Notes: generated from the letters alone by a model not told the origin. A stretch of 37,293 bases of DNA from Streptomyces sp. MMG1121 (GCF_001280015.1 NZ_LGDV01000225.1:1-37293); one strand, 5' to 3'; shown: positions 8,234 through 19,396, counted from the stretch's first letter. Translations and numbers: made by a program.

Positions 8234-9358
8234 TCAGCGGCGGTGCTGGCTGTCCGCGACGGTCACCTCGACCCGCTGGAACTCCTTCAGCTCGCTGTAG
8301 CCGGTCGTGGCCATCGCGCGGCGCAGGGCGCCGAAGAAGTTCATCGAGCCGTCCGGGGTGTGGGACGGGCCGGTGAGGATCTCCTCGATCGTGCCGACCG
8401 TGCCGAGGTCGACCTTCTTGCCTCGGGGCAGCTCCTCGTTGACCGCCTCCATGCCCCAGTGGTGGCCCTTGCCGGGCGCGTCCGTGGCGCGGGCCAGCGG
8501 GGAGCCCATCATCACCGAGTCGGCGCCGCAGGCGATCGCCTTGGGCAGGTCGCCGGACCAGCCGACACCGCCGTCCGCGATCACGTGCACGTACCGGCCG
8601 CCGGACTCGTCCATGTAGTCACGGCGGGCCGCGGCCACGTCGGCCACGGCCGTGGCCATCGGGACCTGGATGCCGAGGACGTTGCGCGTGGTGTGCGCGG
8701 CGCCGCCGCCGAAGCCCACCAGGACACCGGCCGCGCCGGTGCGCATCAGGTGCAGGGCCGCGGTGTAGGTCGCGCAGCCGCCGACGATCACCGGGACGTC
8801 CAGCTCGTAGATGAACTGCTTCAGGTTCAGCGGCTCGTGCGAGGACGACACGTGCTCCGCCGAGACCGTCGTACCGCGGATGACGAAGATGTCCACGCCC
8901 GCGTCCACGACCGCCTTGGAGAACTGGGCCGTGCGCTGCGGGGAGAGCGCGGCCGCCGTGACCACACCGGAGTCGCGCACCTCCTTGATGCGGGCGCCGA
9001 TCAGCTCCTCCTTGATCGGCGCCGCGTAGATCTCCTGGAGGCGGCGGGTCGCGCGCTCGGCGGGCAGCGCGGCGATCTCGTCCAGCAGCGGCAGCGGGTC
9101 CTCGTGCCGCGTCCACAGGCCCTCGAGGTTGAGGACACCCAGGCCGCCCAGCTCACCGATGCGGATCGCGGTGGCCGGGGAGACGACCGAGTCCATGGGA
9201 GCGGCCAGGAAGGGCAGCTCGAAGCGGTAGGCGTCGATCTGCCAGGCGATCGAGACCTCCTTCGGGTCCCGCGTACGGCGGCTGGGGACGACGGCGATGT
9301 CGTCGAAGGCGTACGCCCTGCGGCCGCGCTTGCCGCGCCCGATCTCGATCTCAGTCAC
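8234..9358 (-). CDS. guaB3: GuaB3-family IMP dehydrogenase-related protein
   Basis: The 374-residue barrel is homologous to IMP dehydrogenase but has no CBS domains, and its length matches actinobacterial GuaB3. Conserved pieces include LPFLAAPMDSVVSP, VPVIVGGC and IADGGVGWSGDL. The active-site loop, which reads GPGSICTTR in the neighbouring GuaB, is GFGGGAAHTTR here, so the nucleophilic cysteine is missing. Actinobacterial GuaB3 has no agreed role; IMPDH-like activity has been described for a cyanobacterial relative, to my recollection. The start ATG at 9358 begins MTEIEIGRGKRGRRAYAFDD, the usual family N-terminus. It lies 105 bp downstream of guaB on the same strand, with a hairpin between them. 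Confidence 0.93.
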   Translation of the reverse strand: MTEIEIGRGKRGRRAYAFDDIAVVPSRRTRDPKEVSIAWQIDAYRFELPFLAAPMDSVVSPATAIRIGELGGLGVLNLEGLWTRHEDPLPLLDEIAALPAERATRRLQEIYAAPIKEELIGARIKEVRDSGVVTAAALSPQRTAQFSKAVVDAGVDIFVIRGTTVSAEHVSSSHEPLNLKQFIYELDVPVIVGGCATYTAALHLMRTGAAGVLVGFGGGAAHTTRNVLGIQVPMATAVADVAAARRDYMDESGGRYVHVIADGGVGWSGDLPKAIACGADSVMMGSPLARATDAPGKGHHWGMEAVNEELPRGKKVDLGTVGTIEEILTGPSHTPDGSMNFFGALRRAMATTGYSELKEFQRVEVTVADSQHRR

Positions 9359-9417
9359 GTCTTGGCCTTTCCCTGATGCGTTTCAGCGTCTCCCAGTATC
9401 GCCGACGGGTACGACAA

Positions 9418-9446
9418 CGGCGGCCCCGGTGCACCCGGAGCCGCCG
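9418..9446 (-). terminator. Hairpin between guaB and guaB3
   Basis: Arms 9418-9429 (CGGCGGCCCCGG) and 9435-9446 (CCGGAGCCGCCG) pair over 12 bp around the loop TGCAC. The single C-A opposition is G-U in the minus-strand RNA. It begins 18 nt past the guaB stop and may terminate or attenuate read-through into guaB3. Confidence 0.7.
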
Positions 9447-9463
9447 CGGAAAGGCCGTGGTGA

Positions 9464-11030
<1,567 letters not shown>

Positions 11031-11128
11031 AATTCCACGGTCCGGGGTCGCTTCAGGCTTCGTATGTTCGTACGGAAACGGAGGCGTGCCCGTCCAGGAG
11101 GGGACGACTGGGGCTTCGTCCAAGGGGG

Positions 11129-11806
11129 TTACTGCTCGGCGAGCGCCCGCAGGCGGCTCAGCGCCCGGTGCTGGGCCACGCGGACCGCGCCGGGTGACAT
11201 TCCCAACATCTGCCCCGTCTCCTCCGCGGTCAAGCCCACGGCGATGCGCAGCAGGAGCAGTTCGCGCTGGTTCTCGGGAAGGTTGGCCAGCAGCTTCTTG
11301 GCCCACGCGGCGTCGCTGTTGAGCAGGGCGCGCTCCTCGGGACCGAGGGAGTCGTCCGGGCGCTCCGGCATCTCGTCCGAGGGGACGGCCGTGGAGCCCG
11401 GGTGCCGCATCGCCGCACGCTGGAGGTCGGCCACCTTGTGCGAGGCGATGGCGAACACGAACGCCTCGAAGGGGCGGCCGGTGTCCCGGTAGCGGGGCAG
11501 GGCGAGCAGGACCGCGACGCAGACCTCCTGGGCGAGGTCCTCGACGAAGTGGCGCGCGTCGCCCGGGAGCCGGGACAGCCGCGTGCGGCAATAGCGCAGC
11601 GCGAGGGGGTGGACATGGGCGAGCAGATCGTGCGTGGCCTGCTCGTCGCCGTCGACGGCACGATGCACGAGCGCACCGATCGCCCCCTGGGCCGTGCCCG
11701 CATCGTCCTCGCGCATCGGTCCATGGTGCCTTGCGGCCGTCCGGTCCGTCGCATCGTGTTCGTGGTTGTGCACCGAAGCGTTATGAGCAGGTGCGCCGGC
11801 ACTCAT
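11129..11806 (-). CDS. shbA: ECF-type RNA polymerase sigma factor, ShbA/SigD family
   Basis: The protein has sigma region 2 ([53 protein letters not shown]) and region 4 ([41 protein letters not shown]). Synteny identifies it: it sits between guaB and bldM/whiD, as mycobacterial sigD sits between guaB2 and whiB3. In Streptomyces griseus the family member ShbA directs transcription of hrdB, the principal sigma gene. I chose ATG at 11806 (GGAGGG upstream), giving 225 residues; ATG at 11857 would add 17. The 162 bp to guaB hold no anti-sigma gene, unlike mycobacteria, where an RsdA-type gene follows sigD. Confidence 0.85.
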   Translation of the reverse strand: MSAGAPAHNASVHNHEHDATDRTAARHHGPMREDDAGTAQGAIGALVHRAVDGDEQATHDLLAHVHPLALRYCRTRLSRLPGDARHFVEDLAQEVCVAVLLALPRYRDTGRPFEAFVFAIASHKVADLQRAAMRHPGSTAVPSDEMPERPDDSLGPEERALLNSDAAWAKKLLANLPENQRELLLLRIAVGLTAEETGQMLGMSPGAVRVAQHRALSRLRALAEQ

Positions 11807-12386
11807 ATCCTGCGCCCTCCCCTTCCGCTCGACCGACTCGTCCCCGAGAGACTCCACATCTCAAGGATGCGGCATCCGCGCCGAAACGAGCAGCGCGCGT
11901 CCGGCGGGCCGTCTTGCGCACTGCCCGCCAAGGTGTTCTGCGAGGTCTTACGCCGGGGCGCGCGACCCTGCCACGTGCGCCCCGAAACGCGCCGCACGAC
12001 ACCCGCCGCGGATGCTTCGCCCAGGACCGGCAGGACCGCGCCGACCTGGGCCTCGCCGGGCGACGGTGCCGATCCGGACCGGCGCGCGACGGCGCTCTGC
12101 GCACCGCGCGCGACCCTGTTCCCGCGCGCGGGCGGACACCCTGTCGACGACCAGACGCATACGGCGTCATATGTGACCGGATCCACCCCGCGACGGCACA
12201 TCACAGCCGCTTCCCCGGGCGACCGGGACGCCCGCGCGGGGCCGTCACGGACACCCCGAGGAGGCGCACCAAGTCCCGGCCCGCGAGCGGTGGCTGCTGC
12301 CCGGGGCGGCGGATCCACCGGCGGTCACGGGCATGCTGTCGCCCGGGGCCGTCCGGTCCCGCCCGCCCCGCAGGGCCGGGCACCGG
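11807..12386. other. 580-bp gap between shbA and bldM; no gene seen
   Basis: Open frames here are GC-rich shadows with Arg/Pro/Ala-rich, low-complexity translations and no ribosome-binding site. The gap must hold the shbA promoter and the bldM 3' end. I see a 12-bp self-complementary run, CCCGCGCGCGGG (12121-12132), and a weak dyad, GTCA-N4-TGAC (12166-12177). No convincing promoter could be assigned. A small RNA cannot be excluded. Confidence 0.5.
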
Positions 12387-12998
12387 CTACCGGACCAGTC
12401 CCCAGCGGAAGCCGAGCGCCACCGCGTGGGCCCGGTCCGAGGCGCCGAGCTTCTTGAACAGACGGCGCGCGTGCGTCTTCACGGTGTCCTCGGAGAGGAA
12501 CAGCTCGCGACCGATCTCGGCGTTGGAGCGGCCGTGACTCATGCCCTCCAGCACCTGGATCTCACGCGCGGTGAGCGTGGGCGCGGCGCCCATCTCGGCC
12601 GAGCGCAGCCGGCGCGGGGCCAGCCGCCAGGTCGGGTCGGCCAGCGCCTGCGTCACCGTGGCGCGCAACTCCGCACGCGAGGCGTCCTTGTGCAGATAGC
12701 CCCGAGCGCCCGCGGCGACCGCCAGGGCCACGCCGTCGAGGTCCTCGGCGACGGTGAGCATGATGATGCGCGCGCCCGGGTCGGCGGACAGCAGCCGGCG
12801 CACGGTCTCCACACCGCCCAGGCCGGGCATGCGCACATCCATCAGGATGAGATCGGAACGGTCGGCGCCCCAGCGGCGGAGGACTTCCTCGCCGTTGGCC
12901 GCCGTCGTCACACGCTCGACACCGGGCACGGTCGCGACCGCGCGGCGCAGCGCTTCTCGGGCAAGCGGGGAGTCGTCGCAGACGAGGACGGATGTCAT
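12387..12998 (-). CDS. bldM: Developmental response regulator BldM
   Basis: The 203-residue protein has an N-terminal receiver domain (VLVCDDSPLAREAL; D54 in LILMDVRMPG) and a C-terminal LuxR/NarL helix-turn-helix (LTAREIQVLEGMSHGRSNAEIGRELFLSEDTVKTH). The length and D54 match BldM, the orphan regulator needed for aerial hyphae in Streptomyces; with WhiI it also activates late sporulation genes. BldM is reported to work without phosphorylation of D54. ATG at 12998 has GGAGGG six nt upstream. It is divergent from whiD, as in other streptomycetes, and its upstream region carries a sigma-BldN consensus promoter. Confidence 0.97.
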   Translation of the reverse strand: MTSVLVCDDSPLAREALRRAVATVPGVERVTTAANGEEVLRRWGADRSDLILMDVRMPGLGGVETVRRLLSADPGARIIMLTVAEDLDGVALAVAAGARGYLHKDASRAELRATVTQALADPTWRLAPRRLRSAEMGAAPTLTAREIQVLEGMSHGRSNAEIGRELFLSEDTVKTHARRLFKKLGASDRAHAVALGFRWGLVR

Positions 12999-13122
12999 GA
13001 CCGCCCTCCGCAGCTGATGCGCGTCACCTTGAGCCTCCAGGCTGGTACGGAATCGTCACCTGTGCGGTCGACCGCCTCGGACGCCTGCCCGAGCGCTGGT
13101 GTTCTCAACCGCCTCCGCACTC

Positions 13123-13150
13123 TCAACGACGGTCACTCGAAAGAGTTACG
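13123..13150 (-). promoter_or_regulatory. Sigma-BldN-type promoter of bldM
   Basis: On the minus strand, CGTAAC (13150-13145), 16 nt, then CGTTGA (13128-13123) match the published sigma-BldN consensus CGTAAC-N16-CGTTGA at every specified base. The predicted start is near 13116, giving a leader of about 120 nt to bldM. BldN-dependent transcription of bldM is established in S. coelicolor, so the call is strong. Confidence 0.9.
13133..13148. promoter_or_regulatory. Possible BldD half-site pair in the bldM promoter spacer
   Basis: TCACTC (13133-13138) and GAGTTA (13143-13148) match the two halves of the BldD box (TNACNC and GNGTNA), but are 4 nt apart rather than the usual 1. They overlap the -35 element and spacer of the BldN promoter, where a repressor would block it. 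bldM is a reported BldD target. Confidence 0.4.
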
Positions 13151-13260
13151 GGGCTGCACACCGTCATCGGCACTCTACGTGAGGGTCTCGACACGGCGCA
13201 GACATGGCCGACAGACCCTCAACTTTTCATCACAACCTATGCCCCATTTGGCCGCTTTTC

Positions 13261-13290
13261 TTCCTGTTTCGGGATGTCTGAGGCTAGATT
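13261..13290 (+). promoter_or_regulatory. Candidate whiD promoter
   Basis: TTCCTG (13261-13266), an 18-nt spacer and TAGATT (13285-13290) form a plausible housekeeping-type promoter, with a leader of about 83 nt to whiD. The -35 match is poor. Confidence 0.3.
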
Positions 13291-13379
13291 CGCAATGAGT
13301 CATATTTTCATCTCCTTAGACCGGAGATGTACGGTCGTTGGCACCGTATCCGCCCAGAACGGCTACAAGGGGTCACGTA

Positions 13380-13709
13380 ATGGCAGATTTCTCCCGGCTT
13401 CCCGGACCGAACGCGGACCTGTGGGACTGGCAGCTGCTGGCTGCCTGCCGCGGGGTGGACAGCTCGCTCTTCTTCCACCCGGAGGGCGAGCGCGGGGCGG
13501 CTCGGAGCGCTCGCGAGAACTCGGCCAAGGAGGTCTGCATGAGGTGCCCGGTCCGTGCGGAGTGCGCGGCGCACGCGCTGGCGGTGCGCGAACCGTACGG
13601 CGTGTGGGGCGGCCTGACCGAGGACGAGCGCGAAGAGTTGATGGGGCGGGCCCGCAACCGCCTGGTGTCGGCGACGGCCGGCGGCGGGGACACCGCCTCG
13701 AACCACTGA
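13380..13709 (+). CDS. whiD: WhiB-family Fe-S sporulation regulator WhiD
   Basis: The 109-residue protein carries four cysteines at 23, 53, 56 and 62 (AACRG, VCMRCPVRAEC), which ligate a [4Fe-4S] cluster. The GVWGG turn and a basic tail follow. Positions match S. coelicolor WhiD. WhiD is needed for late sporulation and binds region 4 of the principal sigma factor; the mycobacterial counterpart at this locus is WhiB3. I chose ATG at 13380 because AAGGGG lies 7 nt upstream; the longer frame from 13338 has no such signal and starts outside the conserved region. It is divergent from bldM. Confidence 0.97.
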   Translation: MADFSRLPGPNADLWDWQLLAACRGVDSSLFFHPEGERGAARSARENSAKEVCMRCPVRAECAAHALAVREPYGVWGGLTEDEREELMGRARNRLVSATAGGGDTASNH

Positions 13710-13736
13710 AGGAACGTTTCTTCTATCACTCCCCCA

Positions 13737-13759
13737 GCGGGCACGCCACGCGTGCCCGC
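13737..13759. terminator. Hairpin between whiD and the LysR gene
   Basis: Perfect 10-bp arms GCGGGCACGC (13737-13746) and GCGTGCCCGC (13750-13759) flank a 3-nt loop. They sit 27 nt after the whiD stop and 15 nt from the end of the convergent LysR gene, so they can serve both. Confidence 0.8.
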
Positions 13760-13774
13760 GCGTCTGCCGCGCGG

Positions 13775-14674
13775 CTACGCGCGCGTGGCCGCGCGGGCCA
13801 GTTGCTCCAGCGTGGCCGCCACGGCCGGCACCTGGGCCAGGTCGGGCAGGGTGAGGGCGACGATCTCGCGCCGCACCGCCGGTTCCAGCCGCACCGTGCG
13901 CACGCCCCTGGGCCGTACCGACTCCACCGCGAGCTGCGGCAGGACGGCCACCCCGAGGCCCGCGCCGACCAGGCCGACCACCGCCGGGTAGTCGTCGGTG
14001 GCGAAGTCGATGCGCGGAGTGAAGCCGGCCCCCTCGCACACCTCGACCAGCTGGCCCCGGCAGCGCGGGCAGCCCGCGATCCAGGGTTCCTGGGCCAGCT
14101 CACCGATGGCGACGCTCTCCGCGCGCGCGAGGCGGTGCCGCTCGGGCACCAGGGCGACCAGACGGTCCGTCAGCAGGGGCCGTACGACCAGGTCGTCCCA
14201 GTCCTCGGCGACCGCCGCCCCGCCGTAGCGGAAGGCCAGGGCCAGGTCGCAGTCGCCCTCGCGCAGCAGCTCGACGGACTTCGGGGGCTCGGCCTCCTCC
14301 AGAAAGACGCGGGTGCCGGGGTGGGCGGCGCGCAGGGCGGCCAGGGCGGTGGGGACCAGGGTGGAGCTGCCGCTCGGGAAGGAGACCAGCCGGACCCGGC
14401 CGGCGCGCAGACCCGCGATGGCGGCGACCTCCTCCTCGGCTGCGGTGAGTCCGGCGAGGATCCCGGAGGCATGCCTGACCAGGGCTTCGCCGGCCTGGGT
14501 CAGGCGCATCTCGCGGCCGTTGCGGACCAGCAGCGGGGTGCCGACCGAGGTCTCCAGTGCCTTCATCTGCTGGCTGACGGCGGGCTGGGTGCAGCCCAGT
14601 TCGCGCCCCGCCGCCGAGAAGGAACCGGTGGCGGCGACGGCGCGCAGGACACGGAGATGACGGGCCTCGATCAC
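13775..14674 (-). CDS. LysR-family transcriptional regulator
   Basis: The N-terminal winged helix-turn-helix (LRVLRAVAATGSFSAAGRELGCTQPAVSQQMKALE) and the effector domain (GRVRLVSFPSGSSTLVP onward) are complete at 299 residues. The effector is unknown. I chose GTG at 14674, giving VIEARHLRVLRAV. It has no usable Shine-Dalgarno, but TATGCT (14686-14681) ends 6 nt upstream, so the mRNA is probably leaderless. The alternative GTG at 14707 adds 11 unconserved residues. It is divergent from the MOSC gene across 80 bp, the usual LysR arrangement, so the MOSC gene is a likely target. Confidence 0.9.
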   Translation of the reverse strand: MIEARHLRVLRAVAATGSFSAAGRELGCTQPAVSQQMKALETSVGTPLLVRNGREMRLTQAGEALVRHASGILAGLTAAEEEVAAIAGLRAGRVRLVSFPSGSSTLVPTALAALRAAHPGTRVFLEEAEPPKSVELLREGDCDLALAFRYGGAAVAEDWDDLVVRPLLTDRLVALVPERHRLARAESVAIGELAQEPWIAGCPRCRGQLVEVCEGAGFTPRIDFATDDYPAVVGLVGAGLGVAVLPQLAVESVRPRGVRTVRLEPAVRREIVALTLPDLAQVPAVAATLEQLARAATRA

Positions 14675-14680
14675 CCTCCG

Positions 14681-14748
14681 AGCATAAGGCCTGCTTGGAC
14701 ATCGCACCCAATACTGGCTCGACGCTTTGAGGCGGGCTCCCGTACCGT
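14681..14748. promoter_or_regulatory. Divergent promoters, both apparently leaderless
   Basis: On the minus strand, TATGCT (14686-14681) lies 6 nt before the LysR GTG. On the plus strand, TACCGT (14743-14748) lies 6 nt before the MOSC ATG, with CTCGAC (14718-14723) as a weak -35. Neither gene has a Shine-Dalgarno sequence. Any LysR operator must lie in this 80-bp gap. Confidence 0.5.
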
Positions 14749-14754
14749 GCGCAT

Positions 14755-15423
14755 ATGAAGGTTCTCTCGGTCAATCTGGGCCGCCCTCAGCCGGCGCCGT
14801 ACACGGATCAGGCGCAGGGTGTGACGGGCATCGACAAGAAGCCGGTCGACGGGCCGGTGCGGGTGACGGCGCCGGGCGCCAAGGGCGTCGGCGCGAGCGG
14901 GCTCGCCGGGGACTCCGTGTGCGATCTGCGCCATCACGGCGGGGACGACCAGGCGGTGTACGCCTACGCGCGCGAGGATCTCGACGGCTGGGAGCGCGAG
15001 ATCGGTAAATCCTTGGCCAATGGTTGCTTCGGGGAGAACCTGACGACGGAGGGGCTCGACCTCTCCGGAGCGCTGATCGGCGAGCGCTGGCGGGTCGGTG
15101 CCGAGCTGGTCCTGGAGGTGACCTCGGGCCGGATTCCGTGCCGCACGTTCCAGGGCCATTTGGGCGAGCGCGGCTGGGTCAAGAGGTTCACTCAGAAGGC
15201 GGCCACGGGTGCCTACCTCCGGGTGATCGAACCGGGCGAGATCCGGTCGGGCGACCCGGTCGAGGTCGTGCACCGGCCGGAGCACGGGGTGACGGTGGCG
15301 ATGCAGTTCCGCGCGGTGACCACCGAGCGGGACCTGCTGCCGGGGCTGCTCGTGGCGGGCGAGGCGCTGAACGCGGAGACGCTGGCGGCGGCGCGCAAGT
15401 ACGAGGCGGCGCGGCAGGGCTGA
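14755..15423 (+). CDS. MOSC-domain protein (YiiM-like)
   Basis: The 222-residue protein is a stand-alone MOSC domain, homologous to the C-terminal domain of molybdenum-cofactor sulfurases. It contains DLRHHGGDDQAVYAYA, GCFGENLTTEG and GRIPCRTFQGHLGERGWVKRF, with the conserved Cys129 of the family in the last. Relatives such as YiiM reduce N-hydroxylated compounds using molybdenum cofactor; the substrate here is unknown. The start ATG has no Shine-Dalgarno but a -10-like hexamer 6 nt upstream. It is divergent from the LysR gene, which may regulate it. The SDR gene follows after 85 bp. Confidence 0.9.
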   Translation: MKVLSVNLGRPQPAPYTDQAQGVTGIDKKPVDGPVRVTAPGAKGVGASGLAGDSVCDLRHHGGDDQAVYAYAREDLDGWEREIGKSLANGCFGENLTTEGLDLSGALIGERWRVGAELVLEVTSGRIPCRTFQGHLGERGWVKRFTQKAATGAYLRVIEPGEIRSGDPVEVVHRPEHGVTVAMQFRAVTTERDLLPGLLVAGEALNAETLAAARKYEAARQG

Positions 15424-15508
15424 GCGGTCGTCAGCCGGTCTCGGGCGGACTCTCGCGCGGGGCCCGGCGGCCGCGGACGCTGTCGGTCCGGGTCACTACC
15501 CTTGGGCC

Positions 15509-16282
15509 ATGACAACGGCTCTGATTACGGGATCGACCGCGGGGATCGGTGCCGCGTTCGCGCGGCGGCTAGCGGCTGGCGGGCATGACCTCGTCCTGGT
15601 GGCCCGGGACGCCAAACGGCTGCACGAGCAGGCGACCGAACTGCACGACCGGCACGGCATCGAGGTGGAGGTGCTGACCGCCGACCTCGCCGAGGACAAG
15701 GGCATCGAGACGGTGGCCGACCGGCTCGGCGACCGGAAGAACCCGGTCGACCTGCTGATCAACAACGCCGGTTTCGGCAACAAGGGCCGCTATCTCGACG
15801 TGTCCATGGCCGACGAGCTGAGGATGCTCAAGGTGCACTGCGAGGCGGTGCTCCGGCTGACGTCGGCGGCGGCCGAGGCGATGCGCGAGCGGCACCGGGG
15901 CGGGATCGTCAACGTCGCGTCCGTGGCCGCCTTCGTGCCACGGGGTACCTACGGCGCCTCGAAGGCGTGGGTCGTGCAGTTCACGCAGGGCGCGGCCAAG
16001 GATCTGGCCGGCAGCGGGGTGCGCCTGATGGCCCTGTGCCCCGGCTTCGTGCGCACCGAGTTCCACGAGCGGGCCGGGATGGGCACGGACAACATCCCGG
16101 GCTGGATGTGGCTGGACGCCGACAAACTGGTCGCGGCGGCGCTGGCCGATCTGGCGCGCGGGAAGTCGCTGTCGATCCCCGACCCGCGCTACAAGGCGCT
16201 GATGGGTCTGGTGAAAGTGACGCCCCGCGGGCTGCTGGGCGGTGTCACCTCCCGGACGGGGCGCAGGTACGGGCCGCAGTAG
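15509..16282 (+). CDS. Short-chain dehydrogenase/reductase
   Basis: This classical SDR of 257 residues has the cofactor motif TGSTAGIG (residues 7-14), NNAG (85-88) and catalytic Ser138, Tyr148 and Lys152 (YGASK). A basic residue after the second strand (VARDAKR) favours NADPH. The substrate cannot be read from sequence; a C-terminal tail (YKALMGLVKVTPRGLLGGV) resembles that of SDRs acting on lipids or ketones. No ribosome-binding site is present, but TACCCT (15497-15502) lies 6 nt before ATG, suggesting a leaderless mRNA. Confidence 0.92.
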   Translation: MTTALITGSTAGIGAAFARRLAAGGHDLVLVARDAKRLHEQATELHDRHGIEVEVLTADLAEDKGIETVADRLGDRKNPVDLLINNAGFGNKGRYLDVSMADELRMLKVHCEAVLRLTSAAAEAMRERHRGGIVNVASVAAFVPRGTYGASKAWVVQFTQGAAKDLAGSGVRLMALCPGFVRTEFHERAGMGTDNIPGWMWLDADKLVAAALADLARGKSLSIPDPRYKALMGLVKVTPRGLLGGVTSRTGRRYGPQ

Positions 16283-16285
16283 CCC

Positions 16286-16317
16286 TGTGGACACAGCCGC
16301 GGCGGCCCTGTGGACAG
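16286..16317. promoter_or_regulatory. Pair of DnaA-box-like sequences
   Basis: TGTGGACAC (16286-16294) and TGTGGACAG (16309-16317) lie in the same orientation 23 bp apart, each within the repeated string CCCTGTGGACA. They fill the short gap after the SDR gene. They resemble DnaA boxes but are not perfect, and their role is unknown. Confidence 0.35.
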
Positions 16318-16393
16318 AGTCGGGTGGCCCCGTCGCTCCGGTGCGAAAATGAGCGTGACGGAAACCGGGCAAGGGGGGCCGGGAGGCTGCGTC

Positions 16394-17101
16394 ATGACCT
16401 TCGTACAGCTCATCGAGTGCAGGACGAGCCGGCTGGACGAGATGAACCGGCTGATGGACGACTGGGTCGCACAGACCAAGGGGAAGCGGACGGCGACTCA
16501 CGCGCTGGTCGGCAAGGACCGCTCGGACGCGGAGCACATCGTGGAGGTCGTGGAGTTCCCGTCGTACGAGGAGGCGATGCGGAACTCGAATCTCCCGGAG
16601 ACCGACACGGTCTTCCAGGGGATCCTCGCCCTGTGCGACGAGATGCCGACGTTCACGGACCTGGACGTCGTGCGGGACGAGCGGCTGGCCGAGGAGACCG
16701 TGCGGCGGTTCCTGGCGGCGCTGACGACGCCGGGCGAGCTGCCGCCGCTCAACGACCTGCTGGACGAGGACATCCACAGCCACGATCCGATCAACCCGCA
16801 GGACACCCTCGGGCTGGACAACGCCCGCGCCGAGTACCGGATGTGGCGCGAGGCCTTCGACTTCAGCTTCACGATCGAGGACGTGCTCACCCAGGGCGAC
16901 CGGGCCTGTGCGCGGTGGACCTGGAACGCCACGCACAAGGGCGACTTCCTGGGGATCGCGCCCACCGGGCGGCAGGTCGCCATGACCGGGACGACGATGT
17001 TCCGGTTCGGCGCAGACGGCAAGATCGCCGAGCTCTGGTGGCAGGACGACGCGCTGGGTCTGATGCAACAGCTGGGCGCGCTGGACGAGTTGGAACAGTA
17101 G
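16394..17101 (+). CDS. SnoaL-like (ester cyclase fold) protein with extra N-terminal domain
   Basis: Residues from about 105 to the end of 235 resemble the SnoaL/NTF2-like fold: EETVRRFLAALTTPGELPPLNDLLDEDIHSHDP, YRMWREAFDFSFTIEDVLTQGDRACARWTWNATHKGDFLGIAPTGRQV and FRFGADGKIAELWWQDD. The first ~100 residues (FVQLIECRTSRLDEMNRLMDDWV) look like a dimeric alpha-beta barrel domain, as in antibiotic-biosynthesis monooxygenase-like proteins. SnoaL proteins act in polyketide pathways, but no such genes are nearby, so function is open. I chose ATG at 16394 with GGGAGG 7 nt upstream; ATG at 16349 and 16310 give unconserved extensions. Confidence 0.82.
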   Translation: MTFVQLIECRTSRLDEMNRLMDDWVAQTKGKRTATHALVGKDRSDAEHIVEVVEFPSYEEAMRNSNLPETDTVFQGILALCDEMPTFTDLDVVRDERLAEETVRRFLAALTTPGELPPLNDLLDEDIHSHDPINPQDTLGLDNARAEYRMWREAFDFSFTIEDVLTQGDRACARWTWNATHKGDFLGIAPTGRQVAMTGTTMFRFGADGKIAELWWQDDALGLMQQLGALDELEQ

Positions 17102-17112
17102 CCGGACAGGGC

Positions 17113-17149
17113 GAAGGCCCGGCCCCCCCTCGCGGGGTGCCGGGCCTTC
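17113..17149. terminator. Bidirectional terminator between SnoaL-like gene and groEL1
   Basis: GAAGGCCCGGC (17113-17123) and GCCGGGCCTTC (17139-17149) pair perfectly over 11 bp. Further C/G pairing inside narrows the loop to about CTCGC. It separates the convergent genes and should stop both transcripts. Confidence 0.85.
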
Positions 17150-17166
17150 ACTCGAGAGCGTCAGGC

Positions 17167-18915
<1,749 letters not shown>

Positions 18916-19224
18916 TTACTTCTCGATGATCGCGAGCACGTCGCGAGCCGAGAGGACGAGGTACTCCTCGCCGTTGTACTTCACCTCGGTGCCGCCGTAC
19001 TTGCTGTACAGGACGACGTCGCCGACCTTGACGTCGAGCGGAAGGCGCTCGCCGTTCTCGAAACGGCCCGGGCCCACGGCGAGGACGGCGCCCTCCTGGG
19101 GCTTCTCCTTCGCGGTGTCCGGAATGACCAGGCCAGAGGCGGTGGTCTGCTCGGCGTCGAGCGGCTGGACCACGATGCGGTCCTCGAGCGGCTTGATGGC
19201 AACCTTGGAGCTGGTGGTCGTCAC
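18916..19224 (-). CDS. groES: Co-chaperonin GroES
   Basis: The 102-residue co-chaperonin caps the GroEL ring. It contains [21 protein letters not shown], the mobile-loop stretch [24 protein letters not shown]-like AVLAVGPGR and [21 protein letters not shown]. The size is standard. GTG at 19224 follows GGGGGAGG with 7-8 nt spacing. It is the first gene of the heat-shock operon and is preceded by two CIRCE operators and a TTGACC/TAGTCT promoter. Confidence 0.98.
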   Translation of the reverse strand: MTTTSSKVAIKPLEDRIVVQPLDAEQTTASGLVIPDTAKEKPQEGAVLAVGPGRFENGERLPLDVKVGDVVLYSKYGGTEVKYNGEEYLVLSARDVLAIIEK

Positions 19225-19322
19225 GATCCGACCTCCCCCTTCGGAGATCTCACGGGGTTAACTGTCTGAGGTGGCGACCAGGTGGATCCGTCGTCGCGGG
19301 TGCCGGACCTGCCCGTCGCGTA

Positions 19323-19349
19323 TTGGCACTCTCCAGTGGGGAGTGCCAG
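19323..19349. promoter_or_regulatory. CIRCE operator 1 (HrcA site)
   Basis: TTGGCACTC (19323-19331), nine bases, GAGTGCCAG (19341-19349) match the CIRCE inverted repeat. It covers the expected transcription start of groES-groEL1, so HrcA bound here would block initiation. Confidence 0.93.
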
Positions 19350-19354
19350 AGCCG

Positions 19355-19384
19355 AGACTATGACCGCGATTAGCACTCGGTCAA
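19355..19384 (-). promoter_or_regulatory. groES-groEL1 promoter
   Basis: On the minus strand, TTGACC (19384-19379), 18 nt and TAGTCT (19360-19355) form a good vegetative promoter. The -35 lies in the spacer of CIRCE 2 and the predicted start falls within CIRCE 1. Confidence 0.8.
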
Positions 19385-19396
19385 GCGGAGTGCCAA
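19370..19396. promoter_or_regulatory. CIRCE operator 2 (HrcA site)
   Basis: TTAGCACTC (19370-19378), nine bases, GAGTGCCAA (19388-19396) is the closer of the two to the consensus. It overlaps the -35 region of the groES promoter. Confidence 0.95.

Larger units (their letters stand above)
12999..13379. promoter_or_regulatory. 381-bp divergent bldM/whiD regulatory region
   Basis: This gap separates the two developmental genes. It holds the bldM promoter described next, possible BldD half sites, and a candidate whiD promoter in its AT-richer right half (13225-13330). A second bldM promoter is known in S. coelicolor; I could not place it here. Confidence 0.75.

Noticed and set aside
11807..12386. 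Possible small gene in the shbA-bldM gap
   Set aside because: Every frame is Arg/Pro/Ala-rich with no start signal and no recognisable motif.
13275..14758. Plus-strand frame of 494 residues across whiD and the LysR gene
   Set aside because: It is a shadow that overlaps whiD and LysR. Both real genes are well supported by motifs.
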